Assembly (NCBI RefSeq): GCF_014836935.1
Contig: NZ_JACSPW010000006.1
Location: forward strand, 62,001-126,000
DNA: 64,000 nucleotides
From: Solibacillus merdavium
Lineage (GTDB): Bacteria > Bacillota > Bacilli > Bacillales_A > Planococcaceae
Direction of reading: 5' to 3'
Shown here: positions 34,763 to 43,830 of the stretch, in pieces
How the letters are laid out: every line of letters starts with the position of its first letter
Numbering within the stretch: position 1 is the first letter of the stretch
Program-made: the position numbers and the translations under genes
Notes under the pieces: generated by a model
Databases searched by the model: none
What the model saw: only the letters and a program-made list of their open reading frames with translations
Told to the model about the DNA's origin: nothing

Positions 34763-34824
34763 AACCATTAATTAAAGAAATAGAAACTTTCAAATCGAAT
34801 GTTCGTTTAGCTGACTGCCAGTAT

Positions 34825-34956
34825 CCACCGGTAGACATCGAAGTCAGTAGACGGCTGAAGGACGCCGGTAACTATATCGGCATCGAGGTGCTTGATTCCA
34901 TCATCGTTAGTTATGACAACGAAGGTCTTTCATTAAAGGAAAAAGGGTTGATGTAA
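34825..34956 (+). pseudogene. RadC-family 3' fragment
   Basis: The frame at 34759-34956 ends with PPVDIEVSRRLKDAGNYIGI, EVLDSIIV and LSLKEKGLM. This is the C-terminal end of the RadC JAB domain (consensus DIEVTRRL...GIELLDHIII...SLKEKGL). The JAB zinc motif H-x-H-x(10)-D upstream is missing, so only a fragment is left. The first 22 codons of the frame belong to the recombinase overlap. Confidence 0.7.
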
Positions 34957-35201
34957 CAACACTGACTTAAACCCCGAACGGGGTCACTTTTTATAAAGTG
35001 TCCACCATTTGGGGTCCAGGTCATAATTCAACTAGGATGATTGTTTTTCATTGTTATTTTATTGAATAAATATTTTCAAGAAATTAAATAACACATATAA
35101 TGTTGAGTAAGAATTAAACTAACGCACCCGATAGTTAATGGGTTTTAATTTTAGATTTATTAATATAAAGCATATGAGCAGAACAAAGGGTATTTGATTA
35201 T
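34957..35201. other. Gap with IS-like end
   Basis: CCCCGAACGGGG, then GTCACTTTTTATAAAGTG and TTTGGGGTCCAGG around 34975-35020 resemble the termini of IS3/IS1182-like elements. A related GGGGTCACT...AGTGACCCC stem lies at 37301-37328 on the far side of the SLH gene. Whether they once belonged to one IS cannot be decided here. Confidence 0.35.
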
Positions 35202-37043
35202 CTATTTCTTATCATATGCTAAGAAAACTCCCCCATTTTCGTAATTGTAATATAAAGAAAATTTAACTTTATCATTCGGATTACTTGTTATTACATTAGC
35301 AGATGTAAAAGCTTTGTTGTAAAGTTCTATAACCTCTTCTCTTGATTTCTTAAGTGCCTCAGCATGTCTCTTTATTCCTTTTTCAGTGTTTCCCAAGAAT
35401 TTAATAGTATACACTGGAACATCATTATAAAGATTGTTATCATATGCGATTTTATAATGATTGATAGTTAAATTTCTTGTTAATTCAGTTACATTCTCTT
35501 GACCCTTAGGTAACATGATTTCATTAACCGAATTATACTGTGTCGGTAATAGGGTTTTTAATGAATCAGGAACCACTGACGTCATTGCTTCTCCTTTATA
35601 CGCATACTTTAATTCTCCAGTTAAAAAGTCAAAATATAATGCATACTGAACAGGGTCACCCCCCTTACTCTCTAGTAATATTCCAGTTTGGTATGCTAAA
35701 TTAATTAAAGTAATAACTTCTTCTCCTGATTTTTCAATTTTATCTGAAATACCCATAACTAAGTCAAAAAGTTCTCCTCGGTTATTAACAATTTTAGCTA
35801 CTCCTTCGATATTCAGTTCATTACTTTTAACTGCTTTTTCATATTGTGTTTTTAAAGATTGGGTTAAACCGGTTGCACCTAGTTTCTTGTTGGGTACTTT
35901 AATTTCACTTAAATCCTTTAGGTTATTAGTTTTTATGTATGCTCCAACATACCATGGAGAAAGCTTTTCCCCATACATGCTATCAGAGTACTGCATTTGA
36001 GTTACTGTCTTATAGTCGAACATTATTACAAATGCTCTTTTTTCACCTTGAACATCAAGAGAAGATATTGGTTTACCCTCTAAGAATGATTCATTAATAA
36101 TGTCTATAGTTTGTTTCATGGGCAAACCAAAGGTACTATCTGCTAACTGAGCAATTCTTTTTTTCAAATCAAACTGATAAATTTGTTTCATTTCCCTAGA
36201 CATTCTTGTTCCGGTATATATAGAGTTACGAACTAACACTGCAATCTTGTTAAATTCCGGCTTCATTTTTTCACTAAATTCTTCTGCATTTGCATAACCC
36301 TGTGGGACGTATTCACCATCACTATATTTGAAGGGTTCAAGATATTTCAGCAACTGTTCCCCATCCATTGCTCTAACCTCTTCCTCAGTAACTAATTCCC
36401 AATCCTTAGCTTCTGAAGTTTTCAATGCTCTATGCATGAATACTGCAAAATGTGCACGTGAAAGGGATTCATTTTCTCGAAAAGTTCTATCTTCAAAACC
36501 AGTTGTTATCCCATTATTAATTAATGATTTTACATAAAACTCTAATTCTTTAGATACATCATTTAAAGACTTCGTATCTTCATTAGGATACAAGCCAAAA
36601 GAAAGGGATAATATTTTTGCCATTTCCCCACGTGTTAGAGGTTTATCAGGGTGTATAAGACCCTTATCATCTGACTCTAAAACTCCTGCTTGCATTAATT
36701 TTTTAATATCATCATAATATGGGTTTTCTATTCTAAGGTCATTAGGTCTACTGAATACCTTTACCGCCGATAAATCCACTACACGATTAATTAATGCAGA
36801 TGCGTGTTTACGTGAGATTTGCTGTGTCGGTTTAAATGTACCGTCTTCATACCCACTGATAATTCCTTGTTTAGTCATTTCTTTTATGATTCCATGGTAA
36901 GGATTGCTCTTTGGTACGTCCTTAAATTCTCCTTTTTCTACATTTGCTTGGGCATTTAAAGGAATTGAAGTAACGATTATGGGGGTTGCTATAGCCATAC
37001 TCATGGCCATTAATAATATTTTTCGTTTGCTATTGCTTTTCAT
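35202..37043 (-). CDS. SLH-domain wall protein, 613 residues
   Basis: Signal peptide (1-34, ending NAQA), three SLH domains (about 38-85, 100-150 and 155-205, with GTFKPTQQISRKHA and PLTRGEMAKILSLSFG) and a 400-residue C-terminal region without a family I recognise. Two related blocks occur in that region (LKTQYEKAVKSNELNIEGVA and ALKKSREEVIELYNKAF), so it may hold two copies of a propeptide-like fold. It would be anchored to the secondary wall polymer. Good start at 37043. It looks intact although surrounded by broken genes. Confidence 0.75.
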   Translation of the reverse strand: MKSNSKRKILLMAMSMAIATPIIVTSIPLNAQANVEKGEFKDVPKSNPYHGIIKEMTKQGIISGYEDGTFKPTQQISRKHASALINRVVDLSAVKVFSRPNDLRIENPYYDDIKKLMQAGVLESDDKGLIHPDKPLTRGEMAKILSLSFGLYPNEDTKSLNDVSKELEFYVKSLINNGITTGFEDRTFRENESLSRAHFAVFMHRALKTSEAKDWELVTEEEVRAMDGEQLLKYLEPFKYSDGEYVPQGYANAEEFSEKMKPEFNKIAVLVRNSIYTGTRMSREMKQIYQFDLKKRIAQLADSTFGLPMKQTIDIINESFLEGKPISSLDVQGEKRAFVIMFDYKTVTQMQYSDSMYGEKLSPWYVGAYIKTNNLKDLSEIKVPNKKLGATGLTQSLKTQYEKAVKSNELNIEGVAKIVNNRGELFDLVMGISDKIEKSGEEVITLINLAYQTGILLESKGGDPVQYALYFDFLTGELKYAYKGEAMTSVVPDSLKTLLPTQYNSVNEIMLPKGQENVTELTRNLTINHYKIAYDNNLYNDVPVYTIKFLGNTEKGIKRHAEALKKSREEVIELYNKAFTSANVITSNPNDKVKFSLYYNYENGGVFLAYDKK

Positions 37044-37542
37044 CTGTTTATTCCCCTTAACTCTTTGTGTATATTTTTGTTTTATTCTAGGTTTGAATTA
37101 TAAACTAGAAAATCATTGGATCGGATGCGTAACGTGGATAAACTACAGTATTATTTAACTGATTGGTATAATACGAAAATAAAGAAGGGCCGCCAGCAAA
37201 ACCCCTGACTGCTCTTCCATTAAAACGGAATATTAGGTAGTTTTTCTAATATTAAGTATCGCTTCATATCTGGCAAAGCCATGCTGTATTTAGCATCGGG
37301 GTCACTCATTCTTGAAGTGACCCCTAAAAGCTAGACACGGTTATTTCAACTAGGCAGCTTGGCTAAACTGAGTTCGGTACTGTACCGTACTCAATTTTAA
37401 ATTTGCCTTGATTCTTTATTGTGGTATTAATTCATTAAATTGCTCGATAATTTTGAATTCCTTAAAAGGAATTCAGATTTAGCGGCACCATCCCACCCTT
37501 TTACGATATAGACGAAAGATATACTGTTTATTTCTATCTTAA
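37044..37542. other. Gap with several palindromes and a possible IS end
   Basis: No gene seen. It holds GGGGTCACT...AGTGACCCC (37301-37328), an almost symmetrical GAGTTCGGTACTGTACCG (TACTC) at about 37369-37391 and a perfect GAATTCCTTAAAAGGAATTC at 37452-37471. The stretch AGACACGGTTATTTCAACTA with following AGGCAGC (37333-37360) looks like the terminal region of an IS3-family element. Confidence 0.4.
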
Positions 37543-39309
37543 CTACCAATCAGGAAACGTATAGACCGGTTCATTTAACGATGCAAACTCCGGTATGTAC
37601 TGACCAATATAGTTTAAACATGTAAAATGGAACGAACCGTCTGCTTGCTTTCCTTTCACACGCGACATGGCGATAAATAATGCATGCTGTACCGTTTTTA
37701 GAGACGGCGTATCACGCTGTTCAATCAGTCCATCTTCGCGATACGTTGTAGACGGAGCATCTAATACTAATACAACATTCGGTGTTTCCCATCCTTTATA
37801 GCTATGATAAGAGCATACTTTTAGGCGCCCTGTTCCACCTTGAAAGCGCCATTTTTCAGCACGGCGCGCATCGACTGATTTTTTCTTCTGTAAATCATAG
37901 ACGTGTGATACACGCGCACCACGGTGTTGAAAGAAACGAACAATTTCAGCGCCTGTCTCTTCGTTCGTTGTTAAAATCGTAATATCCTCTATTGGATTCG
38001 TTTGAAGCAGCGTTAATACGACTTGTTCAATTTGCTGTAATTTTTCATTGCGCCAAATTGCTTGATGATTTAAAAATTCAATTTCATCAAAAAAGCTGCC
38101 TTGCTCATTAATTTGTGCAACCTCAATTTCTTCCCCCTGTATATGGAACATTGCCTTTGCTGTTTCAATTTTTTCAATAATTTTTTTCGGCAGACGGTAT
38201 GATTGCTTAAGCTCAATTGGCTTTTTCTTAAAGCCAAGCGACTTTCGTTCTTCAGATTGCTCTAGCCATTGCCCGTGCCCGTATAAATTTTGTGCTGGAT
38301 CATAAAAAACAGCAAATTCGCCCTCTTGTGTATAGAGCTTTTGTAAAAAGTCAAGCCAGCCAGCTTGAAAGTCCTGCCCCTCATCAATTAGTATCGTATC
38401 GTATAAAAAATCAACATCATGCTGAGGCAGTATATATTGTTTAATCTGGGAAATCCAGCCTGCAGTAAAATCTTGCTCTTCCTCCTCTTCATCAGCATTA
38501 CGTTCAATATCTGCACTTGCTAACAAGTTTTTTAATAAATCATGAAAATGTAAAATCGTTAAATGCGGCTTTGCCTTTTTATAGTTCGTTTCATCGCTTT
38601 GTTGGCTGCACATATCACGTATATAATGGCGCAGCGTAATGTTATACGTTAAAATAAGGACATTTTCACCCCTGGTAGCAGCCTGCAATGCCTTTTCCGT
38701 TAGCATTAACGTTTTGCCTGCACCGGCAACTCCCTTATAAAGCAGCTGCTTAGCTGGCTGAAGCTCAGAATATTTCGCCTGTTGATTTGATAACTGCACT
38801 TTATTTGCACGTTCTAAATCATAATCGGAATAGCTAAGGACGCGATGGAGGTCATCTGTTAATCGCTGCAATTGATTGCCTTCCGCAAAATTCGAACGAT
38901 CGCATGAAAACGCAAATGTATGAGTCTTTGCGGATAAGCGATTTGTTGGCTCAGCTATATACGCGACATCTTTACGTGTCCAAATTTTGGTATAGGTTGG
39001 GTTACCGCAAAATGTGCGCGCTTGTTGGTTTGTCGCATTATGAAAATACACAACCGTTTCAATACAACCAAAATAGGCATCATTCGCTTGAAATGCTTCA
39101 GAAAATTCAATGCTCGCGCGTAGCTCATTTTTTAATAGCGACTCGCGGTAATGAACCACTTGCTGCACCGGGTTTTTCTTGATTCGCTGTCCGTTTGTCC
39201 CCCTTACATAACCGTTCGGCAAATACGTAGACGAATTCAAGTCGTAATCCTTCACCTCAATAATAACAATCCCCTTTTTCGGATGGAACGCGATAAAATC
39301 CGGCTTCAT
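37543..39309 (-). CDS. NERD-nuclease/superfamily I helicase, truncated at its start
   Basis: At least 588 residues. A NERD nuclease-like domain is partly visible (KPDFIAFHPKKGIVIIEVKD), followed by a UvrD-like helicase with Walker A GVAGAGKT near 195, DEAD-box-like ILIDEGQDFQ near 310, ELKQSYRLP near 365 and a final SRVKG motif. The reading frame continues upstream of 39309 as FESRRFDGWTVYEEPKINS to about 39378, where it is fused to the end of a SUKH gene fragment. The native N-terminus, about 30-40 residues, is thus lost. It may be inactive or start at the internal ATG. Confidence 0.75.
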   Translation of the reverse strand: MKPDFIAFHPKKGIVIIEVKDYDLNSSTYLPNGYVRGTNGQRIKKNPVQQVVHYRESLLKNELRASIEFSEAFQANDAYFGCIETVVYFHNATNQQARTFCGNPTYTKIWTRKDVAYIAEPTNRLSAKTHTFAFSCDRSNFAEGNQLQRLTDDLHRVLSYSDYDLERANKVQLSNQQAKYSELQPAKQLLYKGVAGAGKTLMLTEKALQAATRGENVLILTYNITLRHYIRDMCSQQSDETNYKKAKPHLTILHFHDLLKNLLASADIERNADEEEEEQDFTAGWISQIKQYILPQHDVDFLYDTILIDEGQDFQAGWLDFLQKLYTQEGEFAVFYDPAQNLYGHGQWLEQSEERKSLGFKKKPIELKQSYRLPKKIIEKIETAKAMFHIQGEEIEVAQINEQGSFFDEIEFLNHQAIWRNEKLQQIEQVVLTLLQTNPIEDITILTTNEETGAEIVRFFQHRGARVSHVYDLQKKKSVDARRAEKWRFQGGTGRLKVCSYHSYKGWETPNVVLVLDAPSTTYREDGLIEQRDTPSLKTVQHALFIAMSRVKGKQADGSFHFTCLNYIGQYIPEFASLNEPVYTFPDW

Positions 39310-39361
39310 CGAATTAATTTTTGGCTCCTCATAGACAGTCCAGCCATCGAAGCGACGGCTC

Positions 39362-39616
39362 TCAAATAAAGCTAATATTGCCGTTTGGTTTTTTTTCTAA
39401 TAATACTTCATCAATTCCATATAGAATAAATCCATTAAACTCTAAACCATTTACCATCTTTAAAACATTACTATATTCAGTTGGTAAATCTTTTTGCAAC
39501 TCCTCCTTAACACTTAATTTAAATTTAGCTAACTCTACTTCACTAGCACCTGAATTTATTTGCTCACCGTATAATTTTTTCTCTTCTATTATTTCTTCTA
39601 ATTTGATTTTCCACAT
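39362..39616 (-). pseudogene. SUKH (SMI1/KNR4) immunity gene fragment
   Basis: An 84-residue N-terminal half of a SMI1/KNR4 (SUKH) immunity protein: ASEVELAKFKLSVKEEL, LPTEYSNVLKMVNGLEFNGF and YGIDEVLLEKKPNG. A perfect AGGAGG precedes the ATG. The domain stops abruptly at the junction with helicase sequence near 39378; the second half of the SUKH fold is absent. No cognate toxin gene is next to it. Confidence 0.7.
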
Positions 39617-39657
39617 TTTTTTAAACCTCCTAATGTTTTTCAGGATACAATTTCCCT

Positions 39658-39750
39658 GAAAGCCTTTATTTATAAGGGTTTTCAGCTTTTTTTATTTTAT
39701 AAATTACTCCTGAAAATGAATCAATTTTATTGTTGCGTGACGGATGTGTG
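39658..39750 (+). repeat. tRNA-flank repeat, copy 2
   Basis: GAAAGCCTTTATTTATAAGG and on to the T-tract at 39658-39696, then GTTGCGTGACGGATGTGTG at 39732-39750, match 29901-29993 block by block with equal spacing. No tRNA sequence precedes it. It marks an internal junction of the island. Confidence 0.75.
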
Positions 39751-39764
39751 TCGAATTTTTTTAA

Positions 39765-39870
39765 ATCAATAGGAAATGATTTTTGGAGCATCCGGCCTCG
39801 ATCATCAATGGCACAAGCGAATATTTGTGCTTCGCAATGTCGATACCGATTACTAGTGTATTTTCAGAAA
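39765..39870 (-). mobile_element. IS110-family transposase relic (N-terminus)
   Basis: On the minus strand the DNA reads NTLVIGIDIAKHKYSL in one frame and ACAIDDRGRMLQKSFPI in the next. Both are parts of the DEDD transposase start of IS110 elements (V-G-I-D-I-A-K...A-D-G-R). A frameshift joins them and the rest of the gene is missing. The gap 39617-40260 holds nothing else I can name. Confidence 0.65.
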
Positions 39871-40260
39871 CTTGATTTATTTAATTTATTAGATAGTCCT
39901 CTCGTAGATGAATGAGTCAATTTAGACGTTGATACTCAAGCATCATATAGGTTGGCTTTTTTGTTTTCAAGTCCCTGAAAATCCTTCTAAATTTAAAGGC
40001 AGGTAGAAGAAAGCGAAGATATGCCTAAGGATAATAGAAATGTTGGTAACTGATGATATTGTGGTTATTTGCTGAAAGTAATAAGCGTTACTTAGGACAT
40101 ACATTTTAAAGTAATTTGTACGCACTCTATAATTTGGGGAAACATCATATAAGGCTTATAAGTATTACCTCTACTCTCTAAATAAAAACCAATTTATTCG
40201 GCACTCCCCCCACTAAAAAAGCCTTAAAAGAAAATAAAACTCTTTTAAGGCTTCTCATTA

Positions 40261-40566
40261 CTAGACGTTATTGATTTTGTCTTTATAAACTTTTAAAATT
40301 GTTGTGTTTAAATCACTGATTTCTGAGAAATGCCATTCAAAGGTAGTTATAATTCTATGAAGTTCAAATAACATTTTTTCTATTTCATCAGCATCATTCA
40401 TATCCAATGAACCAAAATTGTTTAATATAGTATCTAAATCTCTAGTTAACATTCTAAAATCCTCAAGGTTCTCGTATTGTTCATCTAAATCTTCTTTATT
40501 TACAATATTAATACTTGAATTAAGTTTATCTAGTATGTCCAATATTCCTTCTAACTTTTTATCCAT
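40261..40566 (-). CDS. Putative immunity protein for the LXG toxin
   Basis: A 101-residue acidic, helical cytoplasmic protein of no family I recognise. It starts 16 bases after the LXG toxin gene with a perfect GGAGGA ribosome site, the position where the cognate immunity gene is nearly always found. Length and acidity also fit. The next gene beyond it is far away, so it is the end of the operon. Confidence 0.6.
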   Translation of the reverse strand: MDKKLEGILDILDKLNSSINIVNKEDLDEQYENLEDFRMLTRDLDTILNNFGSLDMNDADEIEKMLFELHRIITTFEWHFSEISDLNTTILKVYKDKINNV

Positions 40567-40582
40567 ATAAATTCCTCCACTA

Positions 40583-42127
40583 TTATTTCCACCCCTTAAC
40601 TACTCGTCCAAGTGCTTTTTTAGTCTTATCAGGGTTTAAAGTACCATCTAAATTCAAAACGTATTTCACATTCCCTGTCTTATCTATTACTTCTAAATGG
40701 TCTTTGTGTAATGCGTCAAGATAAACTCCATAACCCTTTTTCAGATATTGGTTATCAGTTTTCTTTTCTATCTTATATATTGATTGTCCATCGTACTTTA
40801 CTTTTGATTTTGATAAGGATTTACTTATTAATTTTCCAAATTCCATATCAAAAAACTCATTCATATTTGAAACAGGTTTAACAATACCCTTAGTAACAGC
40901 TTTCTCTGTTACTCCACTTTCAGCTTTCGCCATTGTAATCAGTTGATCCTTCAACTGCACACCATTTACCACATTATAAGGTATTCCTCCTGGTATAGCC
41001 AACTGAGGACGTGGAGCATATGGCAAGAGATTGGCAAGTGAAGCACTCGCATGATTAGTAGCGGAAATGATTGTTGGAACAGCTGATTTAGCTGTAGTGG
41101 TACCTGTCTTTACGAGGGCGTTGGCACCTTTTGTTCCTACAATAGAAGTTACCACCGTCCCTGAAGCGTAAGCAACCCAATGGGCACGCGAATTGGCATC
41201 CCCATTGACCATATCTTGCTCATAGGATTCCGAGATAGCCGTTTTAATGGTGTTAAAAGTGGCTATTGGATTTGAGACTGCATTCACTATGCCATCGACA
41301 GTTGCTTTTGGATTTGTGATTGTATCCCACAGACCTGTCACGAAATCTTTTCCTGCATCAAAAAGACCTGTTCCAACTCCTTTAACAACTTCTATCCCCG
41401 TGTCTATTATGGTATCGTTACCCTCCATATCCATGGAATTAACTCCGGATATTGTGGAAGTTGCCAAATTGGTCAAAAGTGGGTTGCACGAGGTTAAGGC
41501 TGCCCATTGATTAGATTGAAATTGGATATCAGTTAGCCCGTCTTTAAACAATCCTTCTAAATCAGTAAGCCAGGTTTTCATTGTCTGTATATCTTGTTCA
41601 ACAGGATATAGTGCGTTCGTCTGAGTAGCATCAAATTCGTAAAGCTGCGTGACCGTGTCATCACGTCTCTTTTTCGAATAAATGACTCCCTCTTGCAGTC
41701 CACTATCATCAAGACGTGGTAGCCTAATAATGTCATTCACTTGATCCATAATGCTATTTGTCTCATCTGTTAAATTAGATGTTAATCGGCTAACCAACGT
41801 AAGTCCCTGTTCAAGTTCACCCTCAAGGAACTGTTCCAATATGTAGCCTGCCGAATCAGGTTCGAGTGAGTAAAGAGCAGTCTGCATCTGTTGAAGAACA
41901 TGTTTAAAATGTTCAGAAAACAACTGAAAAAATTGAAGAAATGGTAAGTGACATTCTTCATAAAACGAACGAATGGCATTCCCTCCTCGCCCTTTCAATG
42001 ATTCCTCCAACTGGGTAAGTTCTTTAATTGCTTTTTTTATCCTTTGCATTTCTACTTCAAGACGATGGAGCATCTCCATATTCCTTTTTAACCCTGCATG
42101 TAATTCTTCAGCATCTAATACCTTCAT
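40583..42127 (-). CDS. LXG polymorphic toxin with Ntox21-like C-terminal domain
   Basis: 514 residues without signal peptide. The N-terminal 220 residues are an LXG domain (long helices; starts MKVLDAEELHAGLKRNMEML), which routes toxins to the type VII (ESX) secretion system. A linker with Gly/Thr- and Val-rich helices follows (about 225-370). The last about 90 residues hold KKGYGVYLDALHKDHLEV and KYVLNLDGTLNPDKT, which resemble the Ntox21 RNase-type toxin domain, with the His-Asp cluster LHKDH as probable active site. The T7SS genes are not in this window. The likely role is killing of competing bacteria. Confidence 0.72.
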   Translation of the reverse strand: MKVLDAEELHAGLKRNMEMLHRLEVEMQRIKKAIKELTQLEESLKGRGGNAIRSFYEECHLPFLQFFQLFSEHFKHVLQQMQTALYSLEPDSAGYILEQFLEGELEQGLTLVSRLTSNLTDETNSIMDQVNDIIRLPRLDDSGLQEGVIYSKKRRDDTVTQLYEFDATQTNALYPVEQDIQTMKTWLTDLEGLFKDGLTDIQFQSNQWAALTSCNPLLTNLATSTISGVNSMDMEGNDTIIDTGIEVVKGVGTGLFDAGKDFVTGLWDTITNPKATVDGIVNAVSNPIATFNTIKTAISESYEQDMVNGDANSRAHWVAYASGTVVTSIVGTKGANALVKTGTTTAKSAVPTIISATNHASASLANLLPYAPRPQLAIPGGIPYNVVNGVQLKDQLITMAKAESGVTEKAVTKGIVKPVSNMNEFFDMEFGKLISKSLSKSKVKYDGQSIYKIEKKTDNQYLKKGYGVYLDALHKDHLEVIDKTGNVKYVLNLDGTLNPDKTKKALGRVVKGWK

Positions 42128-42544
42128 ACACTCACCACCTTAATTGACGATTATCAGTAAAACAAATTGTCTTTTTTTTATATCTTGGTGTCACAATAAG
42201 TTTACAAGATTTAATTACGTTCCTACCATATGTAAACATACCCATTAGGCTATAGGACTTTAATCCAACTTTGATGTATAGAAGATAAAGCAAGTTCCTA
42301 AGAAGGCAGCAATAGTATACAGAATAATAGAATTATGGATGGAGAGGTTTGAGACGCTTGGAATTGATAGTAAGGTTAAATTACCACACCCATTAAATCT
42401 AATGTTAAACATTAAAGTAACTTGACTGTAAAGAAGAATTAGATAAAAAAATAACTCACCATACAAGTAAGTCATTTTAAATATAGAGTATTTTTGAAGA
42501 TTTCTGTTTTATGGTTATTAACCGCCAATACTTATGATACGGTT
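42128..42544. other. Gap upstream of the LXG gene
   Basis: AT-rich sequence; no gene supported. The frame at 42260-42475 is hydrophobic but has no ribosome site. The LXG promoter should lie at about 42140-42250. Confidence 0.4.
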
Positions 42545-42701
42545 CCTCACTCTGCTAATCTCATTTTTATTGCCTTCATTTTAACTTCTACTGGATAACT
42601 CACTCTTGTTCCCATAGAAAAAACACCTCCACGTTGTCATATAGGTTTAATACCCGTTTTTCAACGTAAGGTGTTTTTATTTGTCTCACTTTTTTAGGTC
42701 A
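42545..42701 (-). mobile_element. IS3-family relic (left end and start of orfA)
   Basis: On the minus strand a terminal-repeat-like AAAAAAGTGAGACAAATAAA is followed by AACGTGGAGGTG and an ATG coding MGTRVSYPVEVKMKAIKMRL, AE and a stop. That is the usual start of IS150-group OrfA proteins (helix-turn-helix). The rest of the IS is gone. Confidence 0.65.
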
Positions 42702-42745
42702 ATGCAAATGTTTAGGGCTTTTTAGTGAGTGGTCTAAACTATGAA

Positions 42746-43579
42746 TTAAAATGGTTCTGGAATTGTAATGGGCTCACCCCATTGTGTGAATGTATTACTA
42801 GTTGTTTCAGAAATGCCTGCAATATTACCAGTAGAAACGTAGTATGCACCTAAATATTCATCAGTAATCCATAGCTCAACATCTGAAAGTGTCATGCCTT
42901 CTAAGTTGACAGGGCCTTCTGGGACAAGTTGCCAAGCTGTTTTAACAAATGCCTTATTATCAGGTACTTCTCCAAACTCAATCACTTTCCATTGCGATAC
43001 AGCTGCTAAATATTGCGTAATCATGTACGGATGAGAAAAAACTCTTGTCAATTTGATTGTATTTGTTGCAAGTATGACATCCATATCTTCAGATGTATCA
43101 TCCTCTTCAATCCATTGCCCTTCCTGTTTCAACCAACCTGTATTTTCATGAATAATAATACTCATATCTTCATTTTCCACATGCATCGAATATTGTGGAT
43201 CAAATTTAAAATCGACATTTGAGGATTCGGTAGAAGTTTGTGCAAATTGTGATCCGGTTTTTACTGCCAGCATTGTTTCCATCATACAATGGGCGAGCTC
43301 ACCGCCGTTAATAAGAGCATCCTTCTCAAATTTAATCGTGTTGCACTGTTGTGGTGTTTCAAAATTTGTTGATGTTTCATCATTCGTAGGTTTTGTCGAT
43401 TCGGTGTTTTCTGGAGATGTTTCAGTAGTGTTTGGCTCGCTATTTTCTTCAGGTGCTGTTGTGCCGTTTTCTGAGTTACAAGCTGATAATAAAAATAAAG
43501 TCAACATTAGAAAAAGAATGAGTTGAGGCTTGCATTGTACGAGAAGTTTTTCATACAAATTATTGCGAAAGAATTTCAA
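42746..43579 (-). CDS. Hypothetical lipoprotein, about 277 residues
   Basis: Signal peptide with lipobox LLSAC, a Ser/Thr/Glu/Pro-rich linker of about 45 residues, then a beta-rich domain with WLKQEGQWIEEDD and a pair of cysteines (CNTIKFEK and LAHCMM). It resembles the LppX/DUF6612-type fold of surface lipoproteins, but this is not certain. The frame opens at 43600; I prefer the TTG at 43579 because AGGAG precedes it at nine bases. Confidence 0.62.
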   Translation of the reverse strand: MKFFRNNLYEKLLVQCKPQLILFLMLTLFLLSACNSENGTTAPEENSEPNTTETSPENTESTKPTNDETSTNFETPQQCNTIKFEKDALINGGELAHCMMETMLAVKTGSQFAQTSTESSNVDFKFDPQYSMHVENEDMSIIIHENTGWLKQEGQWIEEDDTSEDMDVILATNTIKLTRVFSHPYMITQYLAAVSQWKVIEFGEVPDNKAFVKTAWQLVPEGPVNLEGMTLSDVELWITDEYLGAYYVSTGNIAGISETTSNTFTQWGEPITIPEPF

Positions 43580-43714
43580 TCCATTTAGCTCCTTTTTCAA
43601 CTAGATTTTATTACGTCTTCATATTATAAATTATTTGAAATTAATAAAACATAAGGAAATAGTCAAATACATTGTGGAGAGAATCAATACTATAGTAGGA
43701 AGGACGGAGGTACT

Positions 43715-43790
43715 TGGATTTGTCCGCAGTTTTTTTCAAATTATTTAGTGTTACTTGGGATAGTGTTGTGAAAAAAGTCTGCTAATATAA
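43715..43790 (-). pseudogene. Integrase 3'-end relic
   Basis: On the minus strand the DNA reads LADFFHNTIPSNTK and a stop, then TTTGAAAAAAACTGCGGACA. This aligns with the end of the intact integrase at 46774 (DLADVFEKALEKIS) and with the relic at 52911. The GTCCGCA box after the stop is an arm-type-site-like motif found at each copy. Confidence 0.6.
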
Positions 43791-43792
43791 GG

Positions 43793-43826
43793 AAATGCGA
43801 ACCCTATAAAGAGCTCGCATTTTTTG
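43793..43826 (-). terminator. Stem-loop after the SLH/Ig-like gene
   Basis: AATGCGA...TCGCATT stem around AACCCTATAAAGAGC; the better T-tract is on the plus side. Confidence 0.55.
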
Positions 43827-43830
43827 TTTA

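Noticed and set aside
42260-42475. Hydrophobic 71-codon frame upstream of the LXG gene
   Set aside because: No ribosome site, and it occupies the place where the LXG promoter must be; hydrophobicity is expected from T-rich DNA.
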